43,329 bases of DNA from Loigolactobacillus jiayinensis (GCF_003946445.1 NZ_RHOF01000034.1:1-43329); one strand, 5' to 3'; counted from the stretch's first letter, positions 6,433-17,280 are shown. Numbers and translations: made by a program. The notes: a model not told the origin generated them from the letters alone.

Positions 6433-6782
6433 CCCAAACAGCAATTAAGTACCCGAGTCCGCTATGCAGGTTATTATACTGAATTAAATTTTGTTTGCAC
6501 TCATTTGTTTGTACTCATGAGAATGGTAAGTCCGTGACCCCTAACTCAATTAAATATAAATCTGCACACATCGCAAAAGAATTAAAAATCCCCTTTAATT
6601 TTCATTCATTACGCCACACCCATGCCACTATGCTTTTAGAAAACGGCGCCAAACCAAAAGAGATCCAAGAACGGCTAGGCCATTCTCGAATCTCCACTAC
6701 GTTGGCTACTTATTCACATGTCACTCAAAAAATAAAAACCAACATGGTCGACATCTTTGAGCGAATTCAACAGAACGATTAA
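6433..6782 (+). pseudogene. Tyrosine recombinase (phage-type integrase), C-terminal remnant with frameshift
   Basis: The last 95 codons (from 6495) encode the catalytic C-terminus of a tyrosine recombinase: [16 protein letters not shown] holds the H-x-x-R box, RLGHS the second His and TYSHVT the nucleophile Tyr. The N-terminal core-binding domain and the first catalytic Arg are missing. Two 14-base units, TTTGTTTGCACTCA at 6490-6503 and TTTGTTTGTACTCA at 6504-6517, are in tandem and differ at one base. Removing one restores an open frame back to 6433 ([20 protein letters not shown]). The duplication is therefore a frameshift lesion. A stop at 6430-6432 and loss of the rest finish the decay. 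Confidence 0.75.
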
Positions 6783-6834
6783 AAGCTATGTTGGCAAATC
6801 GTCTATTTAGACTTCACTATTTTCATGCAACCCG

Positions 6835-8673
6835 TTATTTCTTATGGGTTTCTTCCTCGTCAGTCCGTAAAACGGCCATGAAGGCTTCTTGCGGCACTTC
6901 AACGGAACCGATTTGTTTCATGCGTTTCTTACCCCGTTTTTGCTTCTCTAATAATTTACGCTTACGGGAAATATCACCGCCGTAACACTTAGCCAGTACG
7001 TTTTTACGTAATGCCTTAATGTTAGTACGAGCGATAACTTTATTACCAATAGCGGCTTGAATGGGTACTTCAAATTGTTGCCGCGGGATGATCGTCCGTA
7101 ATTTATCGACGATTTCACGACCACGATTCATCGCAAAATCCTGGTAAACAATGCTACTTAAAGCATCAACGGCTTCACCATTAAGCAAGATATCCATTTT
7201 GACTAATTTACTTTCACGATAACCTTCAATTTGATAATCCAATGATGCGTAGCCTTTAGTGCTAGACTTCAATTTATCAAAAAAGTCGTAAATAATTTCT
7301 GATAATGGTAAATGATAAATCACATTGACTCGATTATTGTCTAAATATTCCATGGTATCGAAGTCGCCACGTTTATTTTGCGATAATTCCATAACTGCGC
7401 CGACGTAATCATTAGGCACCATAATTGAGGCGTGGACAAAGGGTTCTTCAATTGAACGAATCGAAGCAGGATCTGGCATTTCTGACGGGTTAGCCACGAT
7501 TTTCTGAGTTCCATCCGTTTGATTAATGTGATAAATAACCGATGGCGCCGTGGTGATCAAATCAAGGTCAAATTCACGCTCCAAGCGCTCCTGAACAACA
7601 TCCATGTGCAATAGGCCTAAGAAACCACAACGGAAGCCAAAACCTAACGCTTCCGATGTTTCAGGGTCAAAGGTTAAGGCAGCATCGTTTAAACGCAGCT
7701 TTTCAAGCGACTCACGTAATTCATTGTATTTTGACGAGTCCACTGGATACAGCCCACAGTAAACCATTGGCGTCATTTTCCGGTAACCTTGAATTGCTTC
7801 AGTTGCAGGATTATTGGCCAAAGTAACTGTATCCCCAACTTCAGTATCCTGAATTGTTTTAATACTAGCCGTAATATAGCCAACGTCCCCGGCCATCAAC
7901 ATTTCACGCTTAACCGCCTTGGGTGACATCACACCGACTTCAGTAACTTCAAACGTCTTGCCACTTTGCATTAGTTTGATGATGTCACCGGGCTTAACCA
8001 CACCTTCAAAGACTCGTGTGTTCAATACAACACCACGGTAACTGTCGTAAACAGAATCAAATATCAATGCGCGTAGTGGTGCCGTTAAATCACCGGTTGG
8101 CGCTGGTATATCGGTCACAACACGTTCTAAAATTTCTTCAATGCCAATCCCCTGTTTTGCGCTGGCTAATACAGCATCTTGCGCTTCAATACCGATATCG
8201 TCTTCAATTTCGGCTTTGACCCGCTCTGGATCAGCCGCCGGTAAATCAATTTTATTGATCACTGGAATAATTTCTAAGTCGTTATCAATAGCTAAATAAA
8301 CGTTAGCTAAGGTCTGCGCCTCAACACCTTGTGCTGCGTCTACCACCAAAACAGCACCTTCACAGGCTGCTAAGCTACGAGAAACTTCATAAGAGAAATC
8401 CACGTGGCCTGGCGTATCAATCAAATGAAAGGTATATGTTTGACCGTTTTTAGCCTGGTACGCTAATTCAACAGCATTTAATTTAATTGTGATGCCACGC
8501 TCACGTTCCAGATCCATAGTATCAAGGATCTGTGCCTCCATATCGCGCTTAGCAATCGTATGCGTCAATTCTAAAATCCGATCAGCCAACGTCGATTTAC
8601 CATGATCGATATGGGCAACTATCGAAAAATTACGAATATGTTTTTGGCGTTCTTGCATCGCTTTAATATCCAT
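6835..8673 (-). CDS. lepA: Elongation factor 4 (LepA), back-translocating GTPase
   Basis: A 612-residue translational GTPase that acts on stalled or mistranslocated ribosomes. G1 is AHIDHGKST near residue 20, the switch region RERGIT follows near 60, G3 is DTPGH near 86 and G4 NKID near 140. The EF-G-like domains III and V follow, then the LepA-specific C-terminal domain ending in basic [17 protein letters not shown]. Length is normal. It lies downstream of dnaJ but behind a terminator, and has its own strong promoter at 8721-8749. The start is ATG. Confidence 0.97.
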   Translation of the reverse strand: MDIKAMQERQKHIRNFSIVAHIDHGKSTLADRILELTHTIAKRDMEAQILDTMDLERERGITIKLNAVELAYQAKNGQTYTFHLIDTPGHVDFSYEVSRSLAACEGAVLVVDAAQGVEAQTLANVYLAIDNDLEIIPVINKIDLPAADPERVKAEIEDDIGIEAQDAVLASAKQGIGIEEILERVVTDIPAPTGDLTAPLRALIFDSVYDSYRGVVLNTRVFEGVVKPGDIIKLMQSGKTFEVTEVGVMSPKAVKREMLMAGDVGYITASIKTIQDTEVGDTVTLANNPATEAIQGYRKMTPMVYCGLYPVDSSKYNELRESLEKLRLNDAALTFDPETSEALGFGFRCGFLGLLHMDVVQERLEREFDLDLITTAPSVIYHINQTDGTQKIVANPSEMPDPASIRSIEEPFVHASIMVPNDYVGAVMELSQNKRGDFDTMEYLDNNRVNVIYHLPLSEIIYDFFDKLKSSTKGYASLDYQIEGYRESKLVKMDILLNGEAVDALSSIVYQDFAMNRGREIVDKLRTIIPRQQFEVPIQAAIGNKVIARTNIKALRKNVLAKCYGGDISRKRKLLEKQKRGKKRMKQIGSVEVPQEAFMAVLRTDEEETHKK

Positions 8674-8720
8674 TATCTTGCCTACTTTCTCCTTGCTCGC
8701 TAAAGCAAGCTGTCCTTTAA

Positions 8721-8749
8721 ATTATAGCAAGCTCAACCGTTTGGTGCAA
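8721..8749 (-). promoter_or_regulatory. Promoter of lepA
   Basis: On the minus strand TTGCAC (8749-8744), a 17-base spacer, and TATAAT (8726-8721). The start codon is about 48 bases further on. Confidence 0.75.
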
Positions 8750-8763
8750 TTCTGATTGTTATC

Positions 8764-8794
8764 AAAAAAGCAAGTAGCCGTAGCCACTTGCTTT
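8764..8794 (-). terminator. Terminator of dnaJ
   Basis: AAAGCAAGT (minus strand) pairs with ACTTGCTTT across 8767-8794 and runs into six T. It lies 8 bases after the dnaJ stop. Confidence 0.85.
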
Positions 8795-8801
8795 TAATCA
8801 C

Positions 8802-9962
8802 TTATTTCTTACGTTTACCACCATTAAAGGTGTCACGTAATTTATCAAATAAATTACCTTCTGTTTCGGTCATACTGTCACCACTAGCAACAGCAAAATC
8901 CTTCAAGGCTTCTTTTTGTTCACCATTTAAATGCTTTGGTGTAACCACTTTGACCTTAACGTGTTGGTCCCCACGTCCGTTACCACGTAACCGTGGTGCA
9001 CCTTGGCCGCGTAACCGGAACGTTGTATTGGTCTGTGTGCCAGCTGGTACCTTTAGCTTGACCTTACCGCTAACAGTATCCACTTGCAGTTCGTCACCTA
9101 AGGCTGCCTGAACAAAGCTGATTGGTACTTCTAAATAAATTTCAGCGCCATCACGTTCAAATTTATTACTTGCTGCCACCCGGAAAACGATAAATAAATC
9201 ACCATAAGGGCCACCGTTTTCGCCAGCTTCACCTTGATCAGATAACCGCATTTGCTGACCATCTTCAACACCAGCTGGAACTTTAACTTTAACGCTGTGC
9301 CGTTCTTCTTCATGGCCAGAACCATTACAAGTTGGGCATTTTTCTTTGATTTCTTTACCAGTACCATGACAAACGTCACAGACTTCACGGGACTGCATCC
9401 GGCCTAACGGTGTTTGCCGCGTAACTTGGATATAGCCGGAGCCATGACATTTATGACAAGTATCTGGTGTTGTTCCTGGCTTAGCGCCAGTCCCATTACA
9501 AGTATGGCACATTGCCTCGCGTGAATAGGAAATTGTGGTTTCCTTACCAAAAACTGCTTCTTCAAACTTGAGATCCATTTGGTATTGTAGATCTGCGCCT
9601 TGACGTGGTGCATTTGGATTAGCACTTTGGCCACCGCCACCACCGAAGAACTGACTGAAAATATCGTCAAAACCGCCAAAGCTCTGACCACCGCCACCGA
9701 AACCGCCAAAACCTTGACCGCCACCAAAGCCGCCTTGGCCTTGAGGACCAGCTGAACCGTATTGGTCGTATTGTGCACGTTTATCAGCATCGCCGATCGT
9801 TTCATAAGCTTCAGAAATATCCTTAAATTTTTGTTCAGCATCTGGTGCCTTATTTAAATCAGGATGATACTTCTTCGAAAGCTTACGGTAGGCGCGTTTT
9901 ATTTCATCTTGTGAGGCGTCGCGGCTAACCCCTAAAGTCTCATAATAATCTTTATCCGCCAT
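8802..9962 (-). CDS. dnaJ: Chaperone protein DnaJ (Hsp40)
   Basis: A 386-residue co-chaperone that stimulates the DnaK ATPase and delivers unfolded clients. The J domain has HPD at residues 33-35. A long Gly/Phe-rich linker (about 75-120) is followed by the zinc domain with four CxxCxGxG repeats (about 150-215) and the C-terminal client-binding and dimer domains. The start is ATG behind AGGAGG. It follows dnaK but is separated from it by a terminator and about 265 bases, so read-through or a separate promoter must supply it. Confidence 0.97.
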   Translation of the reverse strand: MADKDYYETLGVSRDASQDEIKRAYRKLSKKYHPDLNKAPDAEQKFKDISEAYETIGDADKRAQYDQYGSAGPQGQGGFGGGQGFGGFGGGGQSFGGFDDIFSQFFGGGGGQSANPNAPRQGADLQYQMDLKFEEAVFGKETTISYSREAMCHTCNGTGAKPGTTPDTCHKCHGSGYIQVTRQTPLGRMQSREVCDVCHGTGKEIKEKCPTCNGSGHEEERHSVKVKVPAGVEDGQQMRLSDQGEAGENGGPYGDLFIVFRVAASNKFERDGAEIYLEVPISFVQAALGDELQVDTVSGKVKLKVPAGTQTNTTFRLRGQGAPRLRGNGRGDQHVKVKVVTPKHLNGEQKEALKDFAVASGDSMTETEGNLFDKLRDTFNGGKRKK

Positions 9963-10100
9963 GCGTGTTAAGAACCTCCTAGAAATTTAGCGCGTTGCAA
10001 AAGGCACTTATATTTCACAACACGTTTTCACTGAATTAATGTTAATTAATTTATGCTCCGTTACATTAAAAACTTTTCCAAGCATACCATAAATCAAAAC

Positions 10101-10134
10101 AAAAAGCCAAAAGCCGCAATGGCTTTGGCTTTTT
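10101..10134 (-). terminator. Terminator between dnaK and dnaJ
   Basis: AAAAAGCC (10101-10108) pairs with GGCTTTTT (10127-10134). The stem continues with AAGCC and GGCTT around the loop GCAAT. The minus-strand reading ends in a T run. Confidence 0.75.
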
Positions 10135-10227
10135 GTGAGGTATGGTACAAATCCGTTCTGCAAAGTAGCTGCTTGCATAAAACGCAGTACAACTATAGTT
10201 CGAACGTTAAGCGCTTTTCAGCACTTG

Positions 10228-12090
10228 CTATTTCTTGTCTTTGTCAGGATCGACTTCTTCAAAGTCACCATCAACGGTGTTGTCGTCATCTTTCTTGGCA
10301 TCACCAGCAGCCTGATCAGTAGCACCAGCGTCACCGCTCTTAGCTTGCTGTTCTTTAGCTGCTTGTTCGTACATTTTAACGGACAAGTCTTGCACGATCT
10401 TGTTCAAATCATCGCGCTTAGCCTTCATGTCGTCCAAGTTGTTTTCTTCTTGGGCTTTCTTCAAGGCTTCCTTAGCATCTTCGGCTTGTTTGATTTCGTC
10501 GTCAGATACTTTGCCCTTCAACTCTTTCAATGTCTTATCAGTCGTGAAGAGAAGTTGTTCAACTTCGTTACGTAGGTCAACTTCTTCTTTCTTCTTGTTA
10601 TCGGCATCAGCGTTTTCTTCGGCTTCTTTTTGCATCCGTTCGATTTCTTCATCAGATAAACCTGAAGAACTCTTGATCGTGATCTTTTGTTCTTTTTGCG
10701 TACCCATATCTTTAGCTGAAACGTTAACGATACCGTTCTTATCAATATCGAATTTAACTTCGATCTGAGGTACGCCACGTGGCGCCGGTGGAATGTCCGC
10801 TAATTGGAAGCGACCGAGTGTTTTGTCGTCCGCTGCCATTGGCCGTTCACCTTGTAAAACATGGATATCAACAGCTGGTTGGTTATCAGCAGCAGTTGAA
10901 AAGACTTGTGACTTGCTCGTTGGGATCGTTGTGTTACGGTCGATCAACTTAGTGAAGACACCACCCATTGTTTCGATACCTAATGACAATGGTGTAACGT
11001 CAAGTAAGACAACGTCCTTAACATCACCAGTGATAACACCACCTTGGACAGCAGCGCCTAAGGCAACAGCTTCATCAGGGTTGATTGAACGATCTGGGTC
11101 TTTACCCGTCCATTGTTTAACGGCTTCTTGAACGGCTGGAATCCGAGTAGAACCACCATTTAAGATAACTTTATCGATGTCGCCTAAGCTTAACTTAGCA
11201 TCGCGCAAAGCGTTGTCGAAAGGTACCTTAGTACGAGCAACGAGGTCAGCAGTCATTTCATCAAACTTAGCACGCGTCAAAGTCTTTTCCAAATGTAATG
11301 GCCCAGCATCGCCAGCAGAAATAAATGGTAAGCTAATTTGAGCTTCGTTAACGCCAGATAAGTCTTTCTTAGCTTTTTCAGCGGCATCCTTTAACCGTTG
11401 TAAGGCCATTTTATCTTTTGCTAAATCAATACCGTTATCTTTTTTGAATTCAGCAACCAACCAGTCGATGATCTTTTGGTCAAAATCATCACCACCGAGT
11501 TTAGTATCACCATTAGTTGACAATACTTCGAAGACACCGTCGCCTAATTCAAGGACGGAAACATCAAAAGTACCACCACCTAAATCATAAACCAAGATTT
11601 TTTCGTCAGCATCAGCCTTATCTAGGCCATACGCTAGGGCGGAAGCAGTTGGTTCGTTGATGATCCGTTGTACATTCAAGCCAGCAATTTTACCAGCGTC
11701 TTTAGTTGCTTGGCGTTGGCTGTCGTTGAAGTATGCTGGTACAGTAATAACTGCATCGTTGACTTCTTCACCTAAGTAATCTTCGGAGAATTTCTTGATG
11801 TATTGTAAAATCATCGCGGAAATTTCTTGTGGTGTATAAGATTTGCCGTCAACTTCAACTTTGTAGCCTGCTTCACCCATGTGACGTTTGATTGAAGCTA
11901 CTGTGTTAGGGTTGGTGATAGCTTGGCGTTTAGCCACTTCACCGACCTGAGTTTCACCATTCTTAAAAGAAACAACGGATGGTGTTGTACGATTACCTTC
12001 TGGGTTCGTGATGATCTTAGGTTCGTTACCTTCAAGCACGGCAACGGCTGAGTTAGTCGTCCCGAGGTCAATACCAATTACTTTAGCCAT
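10228..12090 (-). CDS. dnaK: Chaperone protein DnaK (Hsp70)
   Basis: A 620-residue ATP-dependent chaperone that folds and protects proteins with DnaJ and GrpE. The ATPase domain opens with GIDLGTTNS (residues 6-14) and carries [11 protein letters not shown] near 170. The linker [12 protein letters not shown] leads into the substrate domain, then a charged helical lid and the acidic tail [12 protein letters not shown]. Length fits the Gram-positive form. It is the third gene of the hrcA-grpE-dnaK unit and is regulated through CIRCE. Gap to grpE is 29 bases. Confidence 0.98.
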   Translation of the reverse strand: MAKVIGIDLGTTNSAVAVLEGNEPKIITNPEGNRTTPSVVSFKNGETQVGEVAKRQAITNPNTVASIKRHMGEAGYKVEVDGKSYTPQEISAMILQYIKKFSEDYLGEEVNDAVITVPAYFNDSQRQATKDAGKIAGLNVQRIINEPTASALAYGLDKADADEKILVYDLGGGTFDVSVLELGDGVFEVLSTNGDTKLGGDDFDQKIIDWLVAEFKKDNGIDLAKDKMALQRLKDAAEKAKKDLSGVNEAQISLPFISAGDAGPLHLEKTLTRAKFDEMTADLVARTKVPFDNALRDAKLSLGDIDKVILNGGSTRIPAVQEAVKQWTGKDPDRSINPDEAVALGAAVQGGVITGDVKDVVLLDVTPLSLGIETMGGVFTKLIDRNTTIPTSKSQVFSTAADNQPAVDIHVLQGERPMAADDKTLGRFQLADIPPAPRGVPQIEVKFDIDKNGIVNVSAKDMGTQKEQKITIKSSSGLSDEEIERMQKEAEENADADNKKKEEVDLRNEVEQLLFTTDKTLKELKGKVSDDEIKQAEDAKEALKKAQEENNLDDMKAKRDDLNKIVQDLSVKMYEQAAKEQQAKSGDAGATDQAAGDAKKDDDNTVDGDFEEVDPDKDKK

Positions 12091-12119
12091 AAATTTCTAA
12101 CCTCTTTTACCAATTTTAT

Positions 12120-12758
12120 TTATTGTGCGACAACGACCATTGCTGGTCGTATAACGCGGTCTTTAAGCTTGTAGCCTTTTTGCAATACCTGTACTATCGT
12201 ATCAGGTTTTTGATCACCTTCCACCGCCACGGTTTGGACCGCTTGGTGAATGGTCGGATCAAAGGCCTGATCGGCAGCCGCAATTTCAATGACCTGGTGA
12301 GCTTTTAAAGTACGCTCCAGATGATCATAAACCATCTGCACGCCTTTCTTCAATTGTTCACCATTTTTATCATTGACCTCAACGGCCAAGGCACGCTCTA
12401 GATTGTCGATCACTGGTAGAATATCTTTTACCAGATCCTGGCCTTCATACTTCAACAATTGTTCGCGCTCCTTCTTGAAGCGCGTATTCATGTTTTGAAT
12501 CTCAGCTTCTGCCCGAAGATATTTATCTTCAGTAGCATCTACCTTAGCTTGTAGCGTCTTGATCTGTTCAGCTTGTGGGTCGACCGCTGCAGATTCGGTC
12601 GCTTCGTCCGTAGCGCTAGTCGCTGAATCTGCGGCAGCTGACGTCGTGCTGGTTGCACTTTCAGGTGCAGCCGTACTAGTTGCTAAATCTTTTTCTGATG
12701 GGAATTCTGTCTTTTGTGCTAATTCATCATCAGTATTTGGTTGTTGCTTTTTAGCCAA
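12120..12758 (-). CDS. grpE: Nucleotide exchange factor GrpE
   Basis: A 212-residue homodimeric factor that releases ADP from DnaK. Residues 1-65 are a disordered, acidic, Ala/Ser/Thr-rich tail (TSAAADSATSATDEATES). A long coiled coil follows (about 65-115), then the beta-domain ending IVQVLQKGYKLKDRVIRPAMVVV, the family signature. The low-complexity tail is longer than usual. It lies between hrcA (19 bases upstream) and dnaK. Confidence 0.96.
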   Translation of the reverse strand: MAKKQQPNTDDELAQKTEFPSEKDLATSTAAPESATSTTSAAADSATSATDEATESAAVDPQAEQIKTLQAKVDATEDKYLRAEAEIQNMNTRFKKEREQLLKYEGQDLVKDILPVIDNLERALAVEVNDKNGEQLKKGVQMVYDHLERTLKAHQVIEIAAADQAFDPTIHQAVQTVAVEGDQKPDTIVQVLQKGYKLKDRVIRPAMVVVAQ

Positions 12759-12777
12759 ACAAATTCACCTCCAATGA

Positions 12778-13818
12778 TCACTCATCCCCGCGATGGGTAT
12801 AATAATCAGTTATTTTTTTGGCCAATTCTTCGCGGAAAACATCAAGTAAACCGATCATCCGTGAGTATGGCATACTGGTAGGTCCTAATAATGCGATCAT
12901 GCCTTTACCGTGATCACCAACATCATAAGTGGCGGTGATCAAACTAAAATTACGCAATAGATTGTTGGTCAATTCATCGCCTAAGCGGACTTCAATCGTC
13001 TGATCTGGTATCCCAATCAATTTAGCTAAATCATCATTTTGATCGACCAATGAATAAAGTGACTTCAATTGGTCAACGTTTTTAATGGTTGCTGGATTGA
13101 TCAGATTCATTTTACCATCGACATAGAAACGCTCTTGCGCAGCCTTTTTCAAGACATTGCCAAAAATATTCAGAAAGCCAGTTGGCGTCCCTAAATATTG
13201 GGCCAACAATTGTGGAATGTCACTACGTAATCGTCTGATCACGTCAGTTAGCGGTAAACCAACCAATTGATCATTAATAATTCGAATAGCCTTCTCTAAG
13301 CTGTCGCTATCCAGCTCATGTGGCAAAGTGAAGATTTGATTCTCCACCGCGCCATTATCAGTCACTAAAATTGCCATGACTTGCTGGTCACCTAATGGCA
13401 CTAAACGAAAACCAGTCAACCGTGAATCACGTAACTCAGGTCCTAATGAAATCGCCGTATAGCTCGTCAAACTTGATAAAATTTTCGCCGATTGCGCAAT
13501 AATTTGATCAATTTGATGATAACTTTGATCAAATGATGTTTCGATCACGGCTAAATCACTGGCAGCGACACTACTAGGCTCAACTAAATGATCCAAGTAG
13601 TAGCGATAACCCTTGGTCGACGGAATACGTCCGGAAGATAAATGTGTTTTTTCAATTAAACCCATATCCTCTAAACGAACCATTTCATTACGAACGGTTG
13701 CTGAACTAACGTGCATAGGTAGTTGCTCGAGTAGCTTTTTCGAACCGACAGGCTGACCACTTTCAGTATACAAACGGACAATTTCCTTTAAGATAACTAG
13801 TTGTCGCTTGGTCAGCAT
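12778..13818 (-). CDS. hrcA: Heat-inducible transcription repressor HrcA
   Basis: A 346-residue repressor that binds CIRCE and depends on GroE for activity. An N-terminal winged helix (about residues 1-75) carries [14 protein letters not shown] and [13 protein letters not shown]-like dimerisation domain follows. I use the ATG at 13818, which has AGAGG eight bases upstream. An in-frame GTG at 13827 would add three residues but leaves no room for a ribosome binding site. It is first in the operon, with CIRCE only 16 bases upstream, so it represses itself. Confidence 0.96.
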   Translation of the reverse strand: MLTKRQLVILKEIVRLYTESGQPVGSKKLLEQLPMHVSSATVRNEMVRLEDMGLIEKTHLSSGRIPSTKGYRYYLDHLVEPSSVAASDLAVIETSFDQSYHQIDQIIAQSAKILSSLTSYTAISLGPELRDSRLTGFRLVPLGDQQVMAILVTDNGAVENQIFTLPHELDSDSLEKAIRIINDQLVGLPLTDVIRRLRSDIPQLLAQYLGTPTGFLNIFGNVLKKAAQERFYVDGKMNLINPATIKNVDQLKSLYSLVDQNDDLAKLIGIPDQTIEVRLGDELTNNLLRNFSLITATYDVGDHGKGMIALLGPTSMPYSRMIGLLDVFREELAKKITDYYTHRGDE

Positions 13819-13833
13819 TCGAACCACCTCTTT

Positions 13834-13860
13834 TTAGCACTTGATACATTTGAGTGCTAA
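13834..13860. promoter_or_regulatory. CIRCE operator
   Basis: TTAGCACTT (13834-13842), nine bases, then GAGTGCTAA (13852-13860). This fits TTAGCACTC-N9-GAGTGCTAA with a single mismatch. It lies between the hrcA promoter and start codon. Confidence 0.95.
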
Positions 13861-13870
13861 CACAATTATT

Positions 13871-13899
13871 AATATACCAACTCTACCCATTTAAGTCAA
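13871..13899 (-). promoter_or_regulatory. Promoter of hrcA-grpE-dnaK
   Basis: On the minus strand TTGACT (13899-13894), a 17-base spacer, and TATATT (13876-13871). CIRCE covers the expected transcription start. Confidence 0.85.
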
Positions 13900-13968
13900 G
13901 GCAACAGCTGGTTTTTCCGTTAAATTCCTTTAAAATCAGTCCTACGACGGAGAAAAGTGACTTCACCA

Positions 13969-14035
13969 AAAAATCGCCACTTCTGCGGTAGCGATTTTTG
14001 CGCTTTAGCTGAGATTCAAAAGCTTAGCTAAAGCG
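13969..14035 (-). terminator. Tandem hairpins after hemW
   Basis: CGCTTTAGCT (14001-14010) pairs perfectly with AGCTAAAGCG (14026-14035). Next, AAAAATCGC (13969-13977) pairs with GCGATTTTT (13991-13999), and the minus-strand reading ends in a T run. The second is the likely terminator. Confidence 0.75.
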
Positions 14036-14054
14036 TGCTTTTAGTCAGCTAACA

Positions 14055-15197
14055 CTAGGTTTCGTCATCCATTAAAAAGGCCTGGAACACTTCGTTACCC
14101 ATGAACTCACCACGGCGAGTTAAATGAATATGCTCTGCATCTTCCGCCAATAACCCCCGCGCAACTAATTTAGCAATAATTGTGCCATAAAGTTCCGCCA
14201 TGGGTAACCCAAATTTTTGGGCAAAACGGGCTTTACTGACCCCAGCGACTGTCCGTAAGCCGAGAAACATTTCTTCCTCAATCTGTTCACTACGTGGCAA
14301 CACATGACGCTGTAATACAGGCACATGCCCCGCGTGTAACGGCGTCAAGTATTGTTGGATCGGACCAAAATTTTGGTAACGTTCCTTGCCTAAGTAACCG
14401 CTGGCCCCGGCACCGAAACCAAAGTAATTATCATTACGCCAATAGGTTAAGTTATGTTGCGATTGATAGCCTGGCTTCGCAAAATTACTAATTTCGTACT
14501 GCGGTCGCCCAGCTTGAGTAAATTTATTCAACGCTAATTCATACATATCTGCTTCCACATCTTCTGATGGCAAGTGTAACTTACCTTGGCGCATTAAATT
14601 ATAGAACATCGTTTTACGTTCTAAAATAAGTGAATAAGTCGAATAATGCGGTAGATCTAGTGCAATTGCTTTGTCCAGACTATCGGTAAAATCAGCCATA
14701 CTTTGACCAGGTAAGCGAAAAATAAGATCAATGCTAATATTTTCAAAGCCGACTTTGCGCGCGTTGGCAATGGCCGTGTAGACATCCGCACTGCGATGAA
14801 TACGACCAATTTTTTTCAGCACATCATCATTAAATGACTGTACGCCAATACTTAAGCGGTTTACGCCATGTTCGTGCAAAACTGATAATTTGTCCGTTGT
14901 CAACAGATCATTGGGATTAGCTTCACAGGTGAACTCCTGCCCAGTGAACGGCAGAATCTCTTGTATACCACTTAATAAGCGGTCCAATTGTGTCGGCGTC
15001 AAGGTCGTTGGTGTTCCACCGCCCACATAGAGGGTGTCAATTGTCTGCTCCGGATGAGCCGCTGTCACCAAGCGCATTTCTTGTAGCAAGCATTCAACGT
15101 AATCATCCACTGGCTGGCCAGCGAGGAAGACTTTGTTAAAATCGCAATAATAACAAATGTGCTCACAAAATGGAATGTGAATATAAGCGCCGGTCAT
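14055..15197 (-). CDS. hemW: HemW-like radical SAM protein (heme chaperone / CPO-III-like)
   Basis: A 380-residue radical SAM protein. The cluster motif CxxxCxxC is at C11, C15 and C18, followed by the SAM-binding GGGTPT near 60. It lacks the extended N-terminus and extra Cys of true oxygen-independent coproporphyrinogen oxidase, so heme trafficking is the better call. The C-terminal HemN domain includes the FLGLRTVAGV stretch. It overlaps ribF by four bases (ATGA), showing translational coupling. Its role in an organism with little or no heme synthesis is uncertain. Confidence 0.88.
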   Translation of the reverse strand: MTGAYIHIPFCEHICYYCDFNKVFLAGQPVDDYVECLLQEMRLVTAAHPEQTIDTLYVGGGTPTTLTPTQLDRLLSGIQEILPFTGQEFTCEANPNDLLTTDKLSVLHEHGVNRLSIGVQSFNDDVLKKIGRIHRSADVYTAIANARKVGFENISIDLIFRLPGQSMADFTDSLDKAIALDLPHYSTYSLILERKTMFYNLMRQGKLHLPSEDVEADMYELALNKFTQAGRPQYEISNFAKPGYQSQHNLTYWRNDNYFGFGAGASGYLGKERYQNFGPIQQYLTPLHAGHVPVLQRHVLPRSEQIEEEMFLGLRTVAGVSKARFAQKFGLPMAELYGTIIAKLVARGLLAEDAEHIHLTRRGEFMGNEVFQAFLMDDET

Positions 15198-16150
15198 AGA
15201 CTCACCTGACCACTATGATTGGTAAAATAAGCTCGGCTATGCTGCTCGTCTTGTTGCAGTTGCGTCACTAGCCCAGCCGCGTCAGCAAATTTGATTTCGC
15301 CGCGTAAACGGGTAAACCAGGCCACTTGTACCTGCTCACCGTAAACCATTTGGTCAAAGTCAAAAACATACAGCTCCACTGTCACAGCATTTTTATCGCC
15401 AAAGGTCACATTACGGCCAATTGAGCCCATACCTAAATACCAACGCCCAGCAAGCGCAATTTTCACGGCGTAAATACCGATGCCAGGAACGTGCTGTGCT
15501 GGATCAATCGCTAAATTAAGCGTTGGGAAACCAATCGTCCGTCCGCGCGCTAAACCGTGTACGACCACACCAGCATTGCGGTAAGGATAGCCTAACAACG
15601 TATTGGCCTGATCAACGTTCCCAGCCTTGATGGCCGCACGGATCGCTGTTGAACTAATTTTGGCGGCGGCTGCTTCTTGCTTAGCGACCTGAACAACATC
15701 AAAACGGCCTTGTGCATACTGCACTAAATCCTGCATTGTCGCTTTTTCTGGCCCAAAAGTATAATCAAAGCCAGCAACTGCTACCTGCGCGTGAAAACCA
15801 ACAATATATTGATCAACAAATTCAACGGGTGTCAACGCACCAAGTGCCGAAGTAAACTCGACAATATATAAAATATCAACGCCTAAAGCAGCCATTAATT
15901 CGGCTTTCATTGTTGGCGTCGTTAAGTATTTCATTTGTTCTGAATCTAACTGGCTAAATACCAGTCCAGGATGTTGATTAAACGTCATCACCGCCAACGG
16001 AATCTGCCGTTCACGGGCAACAGCTGCCGCTTGTTTGATGACTGCCTGATGACCTAAATGGACACCATCAAAAAAGCCCAACGTTAAGACAACGGGCGTG
16101 GCCACAATTTGCGCCACTGTATATGGATGATGAATGCGAACGATCTTCAT
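15194..16150 (-). CDS. ribF: Bifunctional riboflavin kinase / FAD synthetase RibF
   Basis: A 318-residue enzyme that makes FMN from riboflavin and ATP, then FAD. The N-terminal nucleotidyltransferase domain has GFFDGVHLGHQ at residues 27-37. The C-terminal kinase domain (from about 183) has the flavin-binding GRTIGFPTLNL. Length is normal. The gene follows truB after 83 bases and overlaps hemW, a frequent truB-ribF order in Firmicutes. Confidence 0.96.
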   Translation of the reverse strand: MKIVRIHHPYTVAQIVATPVVLTLGFFDGVHLGHQAVIKQAAAVARERQIPLAVMTFNQHPGLVFSQLDSEQMKYLTTPTMKAELMAALGVDILYIVEFTSALGALTPVEFVDQYIVGFHAQVAVAGFDYTFGPEKATMQDLVQYAQGRFDVVQVAKQEAAAAKISSTAIRAAIKAGNVDQANTLLGYPYRNAGVVVHGLARGRTIGFPTLNLAIDPAQHVPGIGIYAVKIALAGRWYLGMGSIGRNVTFGDKNAVTVELYVFDFDQMVYGEQVQVAWFTRLRGEIKFADAAGLVTQLQQDEQHSRAYFTNHSGQVSL

Positions 16151-16233
16151 TTAACCTAAACTCCAATCTCAATAAAATTCTTTATAACCAGATTAGTGTT
16201 CGCGCCACTGAACGCATTTTAGAACACTTGCTC

Positions 16234-17148
16234 TTAGTCATTAGCTAGAAACATTTTAACCGGCTGTAACAGATGGGAATACTCAGCATGAGGTTGATAC
16301 AATGCCTTGATCTTACCTGCATAAACCAGTGCGATCACTTCATTTAAAGGAGTTACTTCAGCCCGCGGCAAAAAGGCCCCATGCTGGACTTTATCCCACT
16401 GTTCCGCCGTTAATTCTGCCTTTGGATACGCACTTAACGCTGATTCCATTGGCCGCAAAACGGTCGCTAATTGATTATCAGCGCATAGTTGCGCAACAGT
16501 TGCTAGATCAACGGTGTCGGTCAGAGCAAAGCCACCACTCTGGACACGCGTTAAAGCTGACATTACTGCCGCAACACCTAACTTTCGGCCTAAATCGACA
16601 GCTAGGGTGCGGACATAGGTTCCCTTAGAACAGCGTACTTCAAAGCGGAATTTTTGGGTACCAGCTGTAGCATCAAATTCAGGCTCACTCAGCCGGGTAA
16701 AAGCACTGATCGTTACCTGCCGCTGTGGTCGTTCCACCGTTTCGCCAGCGCGAGCATAATCGTATAAGCGCCGCCCCTTGACTTTAACCGCTGAAAACAT
16801 TGGTGGAATTTGGGTGATTGGGCCAATAAAAGCCGCCATTTGTTGATCGATTTGTGTCGGCGTAAATGCAGCTGCTAATGGTGTTTGTTCAACAACCTCG
16901 CCATCTAGATCCTCTGTCGTTGTTGCAAAACCTAACGTAACTTCACCTTGATACGTTTTACCGCCAGCAACTAAATAATCGACAACTTTAGTAGCTGACC
17001 CAATGCAAATCGGCAAAACGCCGTCTACATTCGGATCAAGCGTCCCGCCATGACCTACTCGTCTTGTATGTAACAAGTGGCGAATTTGAGCGTCACAATC
17101 ATGGCTGGTCATGCCGCGTGGTTTATATAGTGGTAAAATTCCGTTCAT
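16234..17148 (-). CDS. truB: tRNA pseudouridine(55) synthase TruB
   Basis: A 304-residue enzyme that makes pseudouridine 55 in the tRNA T-loop. The nucleophile is D38 in HGGTLDPNVDG. The start is the ATG at 17148, seven bases after GGAGG; an in-frame upstream start at 17181 adds 11 residues of no family match. The N-terminal MNGILPLYKPRGMTSHD is classical. The C-terminal PUA-like part is present. A terminator separates it from rbfA upstream. Confidence 0.96.
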   Translation of the reverse strand: MNGILPLYKPRGMTSHDCDAQIRHLLHTRRVGHGGTLDPNVDGVLPICIGSATKVVDYLVAGGKTYQGEVTLGFATTTEDLDGEVVEQTPLAAAFTPTQIDQQMAAFIGPITQIPPMFSAVKVKGRRLYDYARAGETVERPQRQVTISAFTRLSEPEFDATAGTQKFRFEVRCSKGTYVRTLAVDLGRKLGVAAVMSALTRVQSGGFALTDTVDLATVAQLCADNQLATVLRPMESALSAYPKAELTAEQWDKVQHGAFLPRAEVTPLNEVIALVYAGKIKALYQPHAEYSHLLQPVKMFLAND

Positions 17149-17234
17149 TATTGTTCCTCCGCACTTCTGATTCACTTGCAAACTAAATCATTATAGCACA
17201 CTTAGCTATTTTACTAAGCTAGTGTTCAACGCAA

Positions 17235-17272
17235 AAGCAGGACTAAGGTAAAAAGCTACCCTAGCCCTGCTT
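17235..17272 (-). terminator. Terminator of the rimP-rbfA operon
   Basis: AAGCAGG (minus strand, from 17272) pairs with CCTGCTT (to 17235), with an inner GGTA/TACC stem. The gene before it is rbfA. Confidence 0.7.
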
Positions 17273-17280
17273 AAGCAAAA

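Noticed and set aside
9131-9841. Frames overlapping dnaJ in another phase
   Set aside because: Shadows of a well-supported dnaJ gene; no ribosome binding sites and no family likeness.
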